Source of the DNA: CAZXEU01 sp965207385
Lineage (GTDB): Bacteria; Bacteroidota; Rhodothermia; Rhodothermales; Bin80
Reading direction: 5' to 3'
Assembly (NCBI GenBank): GCA_965207385.1
Contig: CBDBLZ010000011.1
Span: 1-64,000 of the forward strand
DNA: 64,000 bases
Shown piece by piece: positions 20,214 through 30,213 of the stretch (the first letter of the stretch is position 1; every line of letters begins with the position of its first letter). The position numbers and the translations under genes were made by a program. Below the pieces are notes generated by a model that saw nothing but the letters and a program-made list of their open reading frames with translations, did no database searches and was not told where the DNA came from.

Positions 20214-20249
20214 CAGAGGGCCCGCGCACCAGGATGCACGGGCCCTCTG
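20214..20249. terminator. Bidirectional hairpin between convergent genes
   Basis: CAGAGGGCCCG (20214-20224) and CGGGCCCTCTG (20239-20249) form an 11-bp perfect stem with a 14-base loop, placed between the convergent deiodinase-like gene and the giant minus-strand gene. No U-tract follows closely on the plus strand, so efficiency is uncertain. Confidence 0.6.
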
Positions 20250-20269
20250 TAGTTGGGTGCGGCGGGTGG

Positions 20270-23200
20270 CTAGTACACCGATATCACGCCGCGCACCATT
20301 GGAGCAGCGCTAGGCTGTCCTGGCATCGTGTAATGCGCCACTTCCACGCCCACGTTGAATCGCCGGCCCATTCGGTACTGCGTGCCGAATCGTGAATTGA
20401 GCCCGGTGGGGCCGGAGAATTCCACCCCGCCGTAGGGGCGCAGGAGCCCGCCACGAACATCCAGTCCGTAGCCGACCTGGGAGTGAAGCCGCGGAGCCAT
20501 GTCGAAGGCCGAGGTTCCGGGCAACATGTCGCGGTCACCAGAGATGCGGTGCATGCCGCTGGCAATGCTGCCTGAAGCTGTCCCCAGTTCGATGGCCATT
20601 CCCTGGCCGCCTTCACCGGGCGTCACGCTGACGCTTCCGCCAAAGCCGAATTCCTGCACATCGCCCCCGTGAGCCAGGAGTGTTCGGCCACGTCCCTCAA
20701 ATCTCAGTCCGATGGAAGGCTGCGCGAATCGCAGGCCGCCGCCTAGCTCGACGCCGAGTCCCGTGAGTCCGTCGCCGCCGTCACTCCGCATCCCGACTTC
20801 AATGAAGGGAGAAATGGTGCCGCCACCCCGCAGATGGCGCGCGTATGCACTTTCCAATGCCACATACACGCGGTTGACGTTTGCCGTGGATGCACGGATG
20901 GCAGAGCCGTTTGCATCGACTTCGATTTCGGACTGCCACGCCTGGCTTCGGATATCCAGAGTGGTGGTTTGGTCCGCGTTGCCAGCGCTTAGCAGACGCA
21001 GGTTGACGCCAACAGCAGTTGTGGTCTGTCGGCTGTCAGCCTTTTCCTCGCCCGAAATCTCCCTGTCCGATATCTCCACCTCACCTGATCCGAATCCGGC
21101 GGACGCCCAGATGCTGGAGCCGGGTGACCAGGTCCAACTGGCATAGGGCATGATATTCTGCATGCTCGCACTGTACGTGCCGCTGAGGCTGCTGCCGCTT
21201 TGGATATTGGAACCCCTGTAGTCGTAATCCACGTCTCCCGCGGTACGAGATACCGAGACGCCAACTAGTGCTCCTGCGCCGACATGGGCATCTGCCCCGA
21301 GGTGCATGCCTACCAGGCTGCCATCCCAGTCCACAATGGCATCGTTTCCAGAGAACGAGCGGTAATCGCCTTCGCCCCAGATGGTAAGGCGACCCGCGAT
21401 GCCCTGGGCAGAGCTCAGGGGAGTAACCGTAAAGGACGTGCCCTGGAGGCGGTGGTGCCAGCCGAGAGCAGTCGGACGTTGCTGCCTGTGTCGCATGCCT
21501 TGCACAAGGCCTCCCAAGGAGGAATATCCGCCGATGCTAAGCGCCGTGTTTCCCGAAGAGGATCGGGCCCGTGCGATCCTGTCCGCGACCGCCCCCACGG
21601 AACTTGAGGCCATGGCCCTGGCTAGCTCCGGCAGCACCGACATACTGACCTCCTCGGCTCTGGCCAGGTCGTGGTCGTTGTCTGTGAGGGTAATCGTGGC
21701 CTCGGATGTGCTTCCCATGTGCCTGAGCGATACCGTGATGGTCTCGTCTGAATTTCGCTGCCGGTTGTCGTCAGGCGTCACGGTAAAGGTACCTACAGCG
21801 GACGCAGCACCAGCGGCCACGACAATGTCGAAGGCCTGCACGGGAGCGAAGTCCACCGCTCCGGAGGTACCGCTTCCGGAGGCAGAGACGCTGCCCGTCT
21901 GATCCAGAGCATAGAGCGTTCCGCCCTGCACATTGGCAGTAACAGTAACCGTTGTGGTTCCCGCGCCTTCGGAGATTGTCGACGGATCCACGGAAATGGC
22001 AATGCCGGTAGGCGCCGCATCGTCGTCGGTCAGCATGAGGGTGGCCGTCGGTGCGGCGCCGCCGTGGCTGCCTGTAAGCGTAATCGTTTCGTCCGCCTCG
22101 TCGATAATATCGTCCTCCGGAGTCAGGGTAAACGTCGCGCTGCCCGAAGCGGCACCGGCGTCGATGGATATGCTGACGCCAGAAACGGGCGCAAATCCCA
22201 CTACCCCTGCGGCTCCTGATCCCGCAACCGCTACAGGCACAGTCTGCGCCGAATTGTACGTCGTACCACCCATGACATTAGCTGTTACCGTGACCATGGT
22301 AGCACCGGCGCCTTCGGAAACGGAGGGCGGGTTGACGGCCAACGCTACTCCGGTCGGGGCTGCATCATCATCCGTTAGCTGCAGTGTAGCGGATCCGAGA
22401 ACGATTGCGCTGGAGCTGGAGACGGTGATCGTTTCGTCGTCCTCGTCCACGACGTCATTCTCCGGAGTCAGGGTAAAGGCCCCGCGCCCCCGAGTTTCTC
22501 CTGCCGCAATGGTGATATCGAAATCAGCTACCGCGGCAAAGCCCACAACGCCCGGCGCTCCTGAGCCCGCCACGGAGACCGTCACCGTTTGATCGGTAGC
22601 GTAGGCTGTCCCGCCCTCGACCAAGGCGTTAACGGCGACGCTCGTTGCTCCCTGGCCCTCGGAAACCGTTCCAGGATCCAGCGCCAGGCTGACGCCCGTC
22701 GGAGCATCGTCGTCATCCGTGATCGTCAGACTGGCCGACTGCACGTTGGCCGCGCCACTGGAGACCGTCACGGTTTCGTTGCCCTCGTCGACAATGTTGT
22801 CGACCGGCGCCAGTGTGAAGGTGGCACTGGCCATGGCTTGTGCGGCAGGGACGGTCAAGCTGAAGTCGGCCACAGGCACAAAGCCCACGACCCCGGCCTG
22901 TCCACTGCCAGCGACTGAAACAGTGAGCATCTGTTCGGCGCCGTAGGTCGTGCCTCCCAATACAGTAGCCGTTACCGTTACGGTCGTGTTGCCGGCTCCC
23001 TCATCAACGGTAGCGGGATCCACCGCAAGCGCAATGCCCGTCGGTGCAGCATCGTCGTCGGTCAGCGTGATTGTGGCCGCCGCCGTTACAGCCGCATGCG
23101 TACTCGAAACGGAGACGGTCTCATCCATTTCGTCAGCTACGTCGTCTTCTGGCGTAAGCGTGAAGGTGCCGGTTGCCGAGCTCTCTCCCCTAGCGATAGT

Positions 23201-26200
23201 GACATTGAAGTCCTGCACCGCAGCAAAGCCCACGACGCCGCTGGCGCCGCTTCCCATCACGGAAATCGGGACGACCTGGTCCGCGCCATAAGTGGAGGAG
23301 CCCTGGACGGTGGCGGTGACGGTTACCGTGGTGGCTCCTGCATCCTCTGAAATCGATGTCGGATCTACGGTAAGCGTGATGCCGGTAGGCGCGTCATCGT
23401 CGTCTGTAATGGTCAGCGTTTCGCTTACCGTGATGTCGCCAAGCGTACCTGTTACTGTTACCGTCTCGTCCATCTCGTCAAACGTGTTATCGACGGGGGT
23501 CAGGCTGAATGTGCCGGTTCCCGAGGACGACCCGGCCGGAATCGTGACCGTAAAGTCTGTCACCGCGCCGAACTGCACGGCGCCGTCAGTTCCGCTTCCG
23601 GCCACGCTCACGTTCACGGTCTGGCTGGTCCTCGCGGTGCCGGTGGGAATGCCTATCGTCACCGTGACGTCGGTAGCTCCTGCATCTTCCGATACCGTTG
23701 CAGGATCGAGCGTCATGGTCAGCTCTGTAATTGGAAGCGTGTCGTCGTCGATCAGCGTGAGCGTTGCCGCCCTAACATCGTCTCCATTGTCCAAATCGCC
23801 AGAGAACCGCACTACCGCGTCGGCTTGCGAGACATCGTCGTCTATGGGAGTCAGCGTAATGAGCCGGATGGCCCGCTCCCGTCCGCCGCGGATAGAGATT
23901 TCGAAGTCATCTATAGGCTCGAACCCGACTGCTCCTGTAGCGGGCGTAGACGTAACGCTTACCGTTACGACAGCGTCGTCGCGGTAGCTGGCTTCATCGC
24001 CATCATCGTCCTCGACGTGCGCCGTGACCCTGACCTGCGTAGGCCCGGCATCCTCTGCTATCGTGACCGGTGTAACGGACAGTCGAACACCATCGGCACC
24101 GCCGCCACCGCCACCGCCACCGCCGTCGTCTCCGCCATCATCCCCGCCATCGTCGTCTACAAGGCGGATTGTAGCAGAAGTCACAATATCTGCGTTGTCC
24201 AGAAGTCCGGAAACCGTAACCGTCTCGTTCCTTTCGGCTGCCGTGTTATTGACAGGAGTAAGAACAAAAGACCCGGTGGACGAACGCTCATTCGCACCTA
24301 TTGTTATGGAAATTGGCGATATACCACCGAAGCCGACGACGCCCGACCTACCGGATCCGGCAACGCTTACTGTCACTACGCGCGGTGTTGTGTACAGGTC
24401 GCCCTGTACCGTCGCCGTGACGTTAACCGTAGTGGCCCCAGCGTTTTCGGCTATACTGCTTGGGCTGACGTCCAGGCGGACTCTGCCTGCAGAGGGCGCC
24501 GAACGGTCGACGGTCACCGAATACGTGTTGGAAGCCCGGTTTCCGACGCCGCCGGCATCAGTTGCCGCATTCGCCGGGACCCGTACCGTAACGCGACCGT
24601 CCGCATTCGGCTCAATGGTTGCCGTGCGGACACTGCCTGTGCCAACAAGGCTTGCAACGGTCGCGTTGCTACTCAAGACCAGGTCCGTCATGTCGAAACC
24701 GGTAACCGTTTCATCATCAAACGTAATCGTGACAGCAAAGGGACCGTTTACGGTACCGGAGGGCCCAGTAACGGTAACGGGCGAGGCAACAAAGCCACTA
24801 AAGGTCGCTTCAGCTGACCGCTGATTCCCGAAATTCCCGGTTACCGATCGCACGGCATTTGCACGCACCATCACTGTGCCGTCTCCGTCCTCATTGGGCG
24901 TAATGGTTGCGCGGAAGTTCGTCTTGGAGCCGGTGGGATTGGCAACGACCCGGGTCGCCCGTCCATTTGTCACGACCAAGCCACTCGTGGTAAGTGCGCT
25001 ATGAACATCGCCGGAGAAGACGATGTCCACGTCCACGGTAGTTTCACCGGTCACGTGGGTAATAGGCGTTACGCTCGTAACCGTGAGGCCGACGGCGGAC
25101 CAAACCGAGACACTACCGTCGGTAGGATAACTGTTTCCAGCATCATCTGTAGCACTTGACAGGCTGACCTCGACATTGACAGGTGAGGATGGAGTTCCAG
25201 ATGTGGGTCTTATCACTGCCGTCCGGGTCCGCCCGCTGCCGGTCGGGTCCCCCACAACTTCGCCGTTAGAAACAGAGATGTTGCTCGCTGCAAAGTCGCT
25301 CTGTAGCGTGCCAGAGAAACTGAAGCTAACTGTGAATTCACCGCCCGTAAACGGGCTCGACTGGGTTCCTCGTGCACTTGTGGAAATAGAAACGGTTAGG
25401 GCAGTGAAATCAACAGTCCGAGTCAACGTGGCGCCGCTTGTTTCCGGATTCCCGGCCAGGTCCATAACGGTATTGGCTGCATAGTTGACCGTGATTGAGG
25501 TTGCCGTCGAGGTTGGGGTAACACTCGCTCGGTAGTTGCGCTTGGAGGTACCGACTGCCTCAAAATTGGTGAATGCCCCTCCTGTTACGCTTAGGCCACC
25601 TTCTACGGTTTGCCCCGACGCCGGCTCTATGTCCTCAGAGAAGGTCACAGTCAGGGTGAACGTACCCCGAATCGTGCCTGTTGGCGCGGAAAGCCTGACT
25701 GTAGGAGCCGTCTGGTCGCTACGCACGGAAAAGCTGGCAGCCGCGCTGTTTTCCGTGCCTGTGCGCGTACTTGTCGCGACGCCAGCACCAATGTTTACTG
25801 TGACGGTGCCTTCGTTGGTCGGATCAATGTTAAACGTGTAGGCTTCCGAGCCGTCTGTCCCCACAGTACCCGACCCCGGGTCTGCGGCTTCACCATTGGT
25901 GACCCTGACGTCCTCTTGGGCAAACCCGGTCATGGCTTCGCTAAAAGTAACGGTAATTGGAAAGGCCGCGGCCGTGGCTAGACCGCTTTCCGGGCCCGTG
26001 ATAGTGACAGACGGAATGGGAGTTGCGTTTGATGCCGTGCGAGAGGCAAAGCTGGGAGCATTATTTCCGCCGGCATCCTGCAGCGGTGCGACAGCCGAGC
26101 CATCCGTAGTGGACGTTGCGTCATACGCTACTGTAACGCTTTGACCTGCCTTTACCGCGCGGTTATTGGAAAAGGTGAGCTCGACTTTCTTGTTGTCCTC

Positions 26201-26863
26201 ACTGTTGAGGCCAACGGTTCCCACAACGAACTGGTCGCCGGCTACTGCAACACGGAAATGTCGGCCGTTCGGACTGTTGCTCACCGACATTGCTTTGTTA
26301 TACGCCAGCGTGAGTACTTCGCCATCTACCGACGCGGACTGCAGGATAGCGAGTGCGTCGTTGTTGAACAGTGTCAGCGTGGGAGATATAAACGTTGCCG
26401 TGGCATTGGACGGCGTTGTTACGGAGCCGGAAAAAGTCAGGACGTTGTTGCCGTTTACTCTTTCATCTTCCGTAACCGTGATCGTTTCCTCGCTCGTCCC
26501 ACTCCGGGCCCCTTCATCGATGGTGATATTGAAGCTGTTACTGCTCAGGCCCGTGTACTGCACGTAATCCGCTACATCGGTGCCCAGATTCGTGACTGTG
26601 ACGGCAATTGTGACACCCCCAGTGGGCGCGTCAGACGTCATTGTGGCCGTCACGTCCAAGGCCACGTCGGCCCCAGCATTCTCGTTCAGCTGCGTCTTGC
26701 TGAGCGAAAGCGTTATTGTTCCGAGGTCGGTAGTCTGTGCCATAACCGGCGCAGAAAACAGCATCAGCAGTCCTGCGAAAATGGCTACCGGCAATGCGTG
26801 GCGGCGTAGCCCGCTGTGTTCCCGGCATCCGGGCTCGACTGGGGCAAGTGTTCTCTGGCGCAT
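20270..26863 (-). CDS. Giant Calx-beta/Ig-like repeat surface protein with C-terminal autotransporter-type barrel
   Basis: A 2197-residue exported protein. Start set at 26863, in front of a signal peptide (LPVAIFAGLLMLFSAPVMAQ); an upstream ATG at 27031 would add 56 unlikely residues. Order: an N-terminal Calx-beta-like module (ITLSLSKTQLNENAGADV), several bacterial Ig-like domains (pattern SVTITGPESG, TVTFSEDI, TVDRSAP), then eight further Calx-beta modules, each opening like ITLTVDPTSISEDAGATTVT and closing with ITLTDDD. An Asp/Gly-only linker (about 24 residues) sits between modules. After LTDNDHDLARAEEVSMSVLP comes a linker and about 400 residues of alternating strands (LTIWGEGDYRSFSG to VRGVISVY) ending on an aromatic residue, typical of an outer-membrane beta barrel. 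No T9SS tail. Adhesin-like display is inference. Confidence 0.85.
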   Translation of the reverse strand: MRQRTLAPVEPGCREHSGLRRHALPVAIFAGLLMLFSAPVMAQTTDLGTITLSLSKTQLNENAGADVALDVTATMTSDAPTGGVTIAVTVTNLGTDVADYVQYTGLSSNSFNITIDEGARSGTSEETITVTEDERVNGNNVLTFSGSVTTPSNATATFISPTLTLFNNDALAILQSASVDGEVLTLAYNKAMSVSNSPNGRHFRVAVAGDQFVVGTVGLNSEDNKKVELTFSNNRAVKAGQSVTVAYDATSTTDGSAVAPLQDAGGNNAPSFASRTASNATPIPSVTITGPESGLATAAAFPITVTFSEAMTGFAQEDVRVTNGEAADPGSGTVGTDGSEAYTFNIDPTNEGTVTVNIGAGVATSTRTGTENSAAASFSVRSDQTAPTVRLSAPTGTIRGTFTLTVTFSEDIEPASGQTVEGGLSVTGGAFTNFEAVGTSKRNYRASVTPTSTATSITVNYAANTVMDLAGNPETSGATLTRTVDFTALTVSISTSARGTQSSPFTGGEFTVSFSFSGTLQSDFAASNISVSNGEVVGDPTGSGRTRTAVIRPTSGTPSSPVNVEVSLSSATDDAGNSYPTDGSVSVWSAVGLTVTSVTPITHVTGETTVDVDIVFSGDVHSALTTSGLVVTNGRATRVVANPTGSKTNFRATITPNEDGDGTVMVRANAVRSVTGNFGNQRSAEATFSGFVASPVTVTGPSGTVNGPFAVTITFDDETVTGFDMTDLVLSSNATVASLVGTGSVRTATIEPNADGRVTVRVPANAATDAGGVGNRASNTYSVTVDRSAPSAGRVRLDVSPSSIAENAGATTVNVTATVQGDLYTTPRVVTVSVAGSGRSGVVGFGGISPISITIGANERSSTGSFVLTPVNNTAAERNETVTVSGLLDNADIVTSATIRLVDDDGGDDGGDDGGGGGGGGGADGVRLSVTPVTIAEDAGPTQVRVTAHVEDDDGDEASYRDDAVVTVSVTSTPATGAVGFEPIDDFEISIRGGRERAIRLITLTPIDDDVSQADAVVRFSGDLDNGDDVRAATLTLIDDDTLPITELTMTLDPATVSEDAGATDVTVTIGIPTGTARTSQTVNVSVAGSGTDGAVQFGAVTDFTVTIPAGSSSGTGTFSLTPVDNTFDEMDETVTVTGTLGDITVSETLTITDDDDAPTGITLTVDPTSISEDAGATTVTVTATVQGSSTYGADQVVPISVMGSGASGVVGFAAVQDFNVTIARGESSATGTFTLTPEDDVADEMDETVSVSSTHAAVTAAATITLTDDDAAPTGIALAVDPATVDEGAGNTTVTVTATVLGGTTYGAEQMLTVSVAGSGQAGVVGFVPVADFSLTVPAAQAMASATFTLAPVDNIVDEGNETVTVSSGAANVQSASLTITDDDDAPTGVSLALDPGTVSEGQGATSVAVNALVEGGTAYATDQTVTVSVAGSGAPGVVGFAAVADFDITIAAGETRGRGAFTLTPENDVVDEDDETITVSSSSAIVLGSATLQLTDDDAAPTGVALAVNPPSVSEGAGATMVTVTANVMGGTTYNSAQTVPVAVAGSGAAGVVGFAPVSGVSISIDAGAASGSATFTLTPEDDIIDEADETITLTGSHGGAAPTATLMLTDDDAAPTGIAISVDPSTISEGAGTTTVTVTANVQGGTLYALDQTGSVSASGSGTSGAVDFAPVQAFDIVVAAGAASAVGTFTVTPDDNRQRNSDETITVSLRHMGSTSEATITLTDNDHDLARAEEVSMSVLPELARAMASSSVGAVADRIARARSSSGNTALSIGGYSSLGGLVQGMRHRQQRPTALGWHHRLQGTSFTVTPLSSAQGIAGRLTIWGEGDYRSFSGNDAIVDWDGSLVGMHLGADAHVGAGALVGVSVSRTAGDVDYDYRGSNIQSGSSLSGTYSASMQNIMPYASWTWSPGSSIWASAGFGSGEVEISDREISGEEKADSRQTTTAVGVNLRLLSAGNADQTTTLDIRSQAWQSEIEVDANGSAIRASTANVNRVYVALESAYARHLRGGGTISPFIEVGMRSDGGDGLTGLGVELGGGLRFAQPSIGLRFEGRGRTLLAHGGDVQEFGFGGSVSVTPGEGGQGMAIELGTASGSIASGMHRISGDRDMLPGTSAFDMAPRLHSQVGYGLDVRGGLLRPYGGVEFSGPTGLNSRFGTQYRMGRRFNVGVEVAHYTMPGQPSAAPMVRGVISVY
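21660..24490 (-). repeat. Tandem Calx-beta coding repeats (eight modules)
   Basis: Eight consecutive modules of roughly 100-125 residues (about 0.3-0.37 kb of DNA), each with SxxEDAG/SEGAG near the start, VTVSVAGSG and a terminal DDD. The DNA copies are similar but not identical. Calx-beta modules commonly bind Ca2+ through acidic loops. Confidence 0.8.
24099..24165 (-). repeat. Trinucleotide-rich stretch encoding a Gly/Asp linker
   Basis: The plus strand reads repeated CCGCCACCG / CCATCATCC units; on the coding minus strand it gives only Asp and Gly (DDGGDDGG then nine Gly). Such GC-rich triplet tracts are length-variable by slippage. Confidence 0.75.
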
Positions 26864-27913
26864 GGCGTAGAGTGGTTTTGAATTGCGTGGTTCTGTAAAA
26901 GAAAAATCGCACGCCACTGTACGTGGACTGCGACCAAAGGTTAAGAGGCGACAGATCCCCCTTCCCGCCCGCGACAATGCGGACAGGCAATGAGGGCGGC
27001 AATAAACGCCTTCTGCAAGGCAGGGTGTCATGTCTACCGGATACTTGGCAGCGTCGGTTGCCTAGGAGGCAACACCGCGTTCCGCGGTCTCACTCACGGC
27101 ACCAGTCAAGTGCCTGGTGTCGCCAAGTCTGGGCCGATTGCCGTTATTCTACGTAATACACTTGAATTGTGCAAGGTAAATAACGTTTCGGTAGACTAAA
27201 TGTCGACCCGGCGCGCAATACGCGCCACGGCAGGCCCTTAGCCTTGCGGTGCGAGACGCCAGATTTCGCAAAAACCCGGGCGCATAGTGGCTCTCAGGGC
27301 CGTTGGAACCCGATTATTGTACACCCAGAACCTTCCAGGCACCCCATTTCGGGGATTGCCGGCATTCGAATTGTAGATGAATAGCTCTCTGGGCTTTGGC
27401 GCCATGCTTGGGGAGCTGCCTGAAGTCCGCTGCTTGGGCCGAATAATTCACGCAAGCTGCGGCAGCTTCTATAGACCGCATACGCTGGCCTGTAATGTCT
27501 CAGGACCTTTATTGCCGTTATTGGAGCCGGAGATTCTGCCGCTGTAAACTGCCCCGTTCGCGTCCGGCATCTAATCCTGCCTCGGTTGGTCAGTGCGAGG
27601 TGACCACAGTGCACGCGCTATGCCGCCGGAGCGGCTAATGGTGCGCTCCGCGTACCAGGCGCACGCCGAGCTGCGTGCCTACTCAGACTGGAGGTCCGTT
27701 TTGAGGAGGAGGCGGCTTTCCGTACTGGGTGCTTCAGCCCGACATCCCCGGTGGGCGGCAATGGCGCCTACGCGAATCCTCTCAGCTGGTGGGACCAGTC
27801 ACGCCGGCACGCTCCGCACGGCTATCTACGTCTCGAATTCCCGCGCCAAACGTGCGCTCACGCGCGACGCAGTGAGCCGAGTGGCCGGGCAGCTCGGTCG
27901 CCGGCCGGATGCG
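26864..27913. other. Intergenic region upstream of the giant gene
   Basis: About 1 kb between the giant gene start and the glutamine synthetase stop. Open frames here are shadows or extend into antisense of glutamine synthetase. No RNA gene, repeat array or mobile-element trace seen. Confidence 0.4.
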
Positions 27914-30076
27914 CTAGTGCAGGAACAGCATTTCGCTGTAAGTCGGAAGCGACCAGTAATCGCCTGGTACCAGCTCCTCCAGCCTGTCCGCTGCCTCACG
28001 CACGGCTCCCATGGCAGGAATAATCTTGTCTCTTGCGTGAGCGGCACCTTCCGCCACGTCGTCCGAGTGGCAGTCCGCATGTGCGCTCAGCTCTTCAATT
28101 CCCTTGACCAGGCTGTCGATGGTCGCACTCAGCTCGCTTGCCGTGCTGCGCACCCCCACGAGGTCCAGCCAGCGGCCTCCCTTCTCCACCGTATCAACGA
28201 GTTCGTTGAGGTACTGCACTGCAGCGGGCAGCACCTTTGTTCGGGCAAGCGTTTCGAGCGTCGATGCTTCAATGCCGATGTGCGTTTCGTACTGCTCCAG
28301 CATCACCTCCTGGCGGCTCTTCAGTTCGCGCTCCGAGAAGACATCGTACTTCTGGAAGAGAGCGACATTCTTGGGCGAGGCCAGCTTGGCCAGCGCGGCG
28401 ACCGTATCGCGGAGATTGAGCAGTCCGCGCTCCTCGGCTTCTTCGTGCCATTCTTCGGTGTAGTTGTCGCCCTCAAACAGGATGGGGTGCGCTCCGGCAG
28501 CCACCTTGCTCACGATCGCCAGGGCGGCCGAATCAAGGCTCTCGCCGGCAGCCATGCGCTCTTCGAGTTCGCCAGCCATGTCATCCAGCGCCTCGCTGAC
28601 AGCAAGGTTCAGCACCACATTGGGGAAGGATACCGACTGGGACGAGCCCACAGCCCGGAATTCGAACTTGTTGCCGGTAAAGGCAAACGGCGAGGTCCGG
28701 TTGCGGTCTCCGCTGTGGCGGGGCAGGTTGGGCAGCACGGTGGATCCGAGGCCCATGATGCCGCCTTGTTTGCCGACGGCACGGTCACCTTTGGCAAGGG
28801 CATCAAAAATGGAGCGGAGCTCTTCGCCGAGGAAAACGCTCAGGATGGCAGGCGGAGCCTCGTTGGCTCCCAACCGGTGATCGTTGGCCGCGGAAGCGAC
28901 GCTGATGCGAAGGAGGTCCTGGTGGCGGTACACCGCAAGGACTACGGCCGCGCAGAAGAACAGAAATCGCTCGTTTTCATGAGGCGTATCTCCGGGATCG
29001 AGAAGATTGACTCCCGTGTCTGTGCTCATAGACCAGTTGTTGTGCTTGCCACTTCCGTTTATTCCGGCAAACGGCTTCTCGTGCAGCAGGCACCGGAGCC
29101 CATGCTCCCTGGCCGCTTCCCTCAATACGTGCATGATGAGCTGCTGATGGTCGGAGGCCAGATTGGAGTCTGCAAACGTGGGCGCGATTTCGTACTGGCT
29201 GGGCGCGACCTCGTTATGCCGCGTCTTGATGGGGATGGCCAGGCGATACAGCCGCTGCTCTGCATCGAGCATGCAGGCGAGAATCCTGGTAGATATCCGC
29301 CCGAAATAATGGTCGTCCAGCTCCTGGCCCTTCGGGGGCTTGGCACCGAGAAGGGTGCGGCCGCAGATGATCAGGTCCGGGCGCTCGTTGTAGAAGCCCT
29401 CGTCGATCAGGAAATATTCCTGCTCGGTGCCCACTGTGGTAAACACTTTTGCGGCCGAATCTCCAAAAAGCTCCAGGACGCGTCGCGCCTGTTCGTCCAG
29501 CGCGTCGATGGATCGCAAGAGCGGGGTCTTGTGATCGAGCGACTCGCCCGTCCAGGAAATAAACGCGGTCGGAATGGCGAGATAGCATCCGTTTTCATTC
29601 TCGACTATAAATGCCGGAGATGTGGGATCCCAGGCCGTATAGCCGCGGGCCTCAAACGTGGCGCGCAGCCCCCCGCCCGGGAAGCTCGAAGCGTCGGGCT
29701 CTCCCTGGATCAGGTCCTTGCCCCGAAGCTCGATTGTGGCCGTGCCGTGTCCGGATGGCGACATGAAGCTGTCGTGCTTCTCGGCCGTGGACCCCGTCAG
29801 GGGATGGAACCAGTGAGCATAGTGGGTCGCGCCCCGCTCAAGGGCCCACTCCTGCATGGACTTTGCCACGATGTCCGCTACGTCCGCGTCCAGTCCCGCA
29901 CCATGCTCGATGGTTGCCACCATGCTCTGGTATGCATCCTCAGGCAGGCGCTTTTTCATCTCTTTAAGAGTAAAGGCATTCTCACCGTACATGGCTTCGA
30001 AACCACTGCTGCCGCCGGTTTGCTCACAGCAGGCGCTGCCGTTTCCCGTATTGCCATTGTGTGGGTTAGCGTTCAT
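27914..30076 (-). CDS. glnN: Glutamine synthetase type III
   Basis: ATP-dependent ligation of ammonia to glutamate in the cytoplasm, GSIII class (about 720 residues against about 450 for GSI). N-terminal GSIII marker FGENAF-like block (FEAMYGENAFTLKEM), then HWFHPLTGSTAEKHDSF, the metal and ATP sites VGTEQEYFLID, IAPTFADSNLASDHQQL, the GINGSGKHNNWSM signature, and DRNRTSPFAFTGNKFEFRAV. The C-terminal extension with TYSEMLFLH closes the family fold. ATG at 30076 (MNANPHNGNTGNG) is preferred over a far-upstream ATG at 30205, which would cross the divergent promoter palindrome. Divergent from the sulfatase gene. Expression is probably nitrogen-regulated, as for other GS enzymes, through the AT-rich element at 30105-30130 (inference). 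Confidence 0.95.
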   Translation of the reverse strand: MNANPHNGNTGNGSACCEQTGGSSGFEAMYGENAFTLKEMKKRLPEDAYQSMVATIEHGAGLDADVADIVAKSMQEWALERGATHYAHWFHPLTGSTAEKHDSFMSPSGHGTATIELRGKDLIQGEPDASSFPGGGLRATFEARGYTAWDPTSPAFIVENENGCYLAIPTAFISWTGESLDHKTPLLRSIDALDEQARRVLELFGDSAAKVFTTVGTEQEYFLIDEGFYNERPDLIICGRTLLGAKPPKGQELDDHYFGRISTRILACMLDAEQRLYRLAIPIKTRHNEVAPSQYEIAPTFADSNLASDHQQLIMHVLREAAREHGLRCLLHEKPFAGINGSGKHNNWSMSTDTGVNLLDPGDTPHENERFLFFCAAVVLAVYRHQDLLRISVASAANDHRLGANEAPPAILSVFLGEELRSIFDALAKGDRAVGKQGGIMGLGSTVLPNLPRHSGDRNRTSPFAFTGNKFEFRAVGSSQSVSFPNVVLNLAVSEALDDMAGELEERMAAGESLDSAALAIVSKVAAGAHPILFEGDNYTEEWHEEAEERGLLNLRDTVAALAKLASPKNVALFQKYDVFSERELKSRQEVMLEQYETHIGIEASTLETLARTKVLPAAVQYLNELVDTVEKGGRWLDLVGVRSTASELSATIDSLVKGIEELSAHADCHSDDVAEGAAHARDKIIPAMGAVREAADRLEELVPGDYWSLPTYSEMLFLH

Positions 30077-30104
30077 CGATTCTGGTTGGTTGGGTGGTGG
30101 TGTG

Positions 30105-30130
30105 CCTATATTTAATTGGGCAAATATAGG
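30105..30130. promoter_or_regulatory. Palindromic AT-rich element in a divergent promoter region
   Basis: CCTATATTT (30105-30113) and AAATATAGG (30122-30130) are perfect inverted copies separated by 8 bases. Minus-strand reading of 30128-30121 gives TATATTTG, fitting the Bacteroidota -7 consensus TAnnTTTG, about 45 bases upstream of the glutamine synthetase ATG; the plus arm gives TATATTTA about 100 bases before the sulfatase ATG. It may combine two promoters or hold an operator. Confidence 0.55.
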
Positions 30131-30213
30131 TACACGGCCTAACTTTTTTTGGCTCCTGTCCGGCTCACTTGCAGTCTTGACAGGAAAGCCACACATCATA
30201 CGCATTCCAGGAA

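Noticed and set aside
22589..24817. Plus-strand Val/Thr/Ser-rich frames
   Set aside because: Antisense of the Calx-beta repeats.
26864..27031. N-terminal extension of the giant protein to 27031
   Set aside because: Translated residues have no signal-peptide character, while a good one begins at 26863.
27593..30115. 840-codon open frame on the plus strand
   Set aside because: It is antisense to the complete glutamine synthetase III gene, with no domain of its own; a codon-bias shadow.
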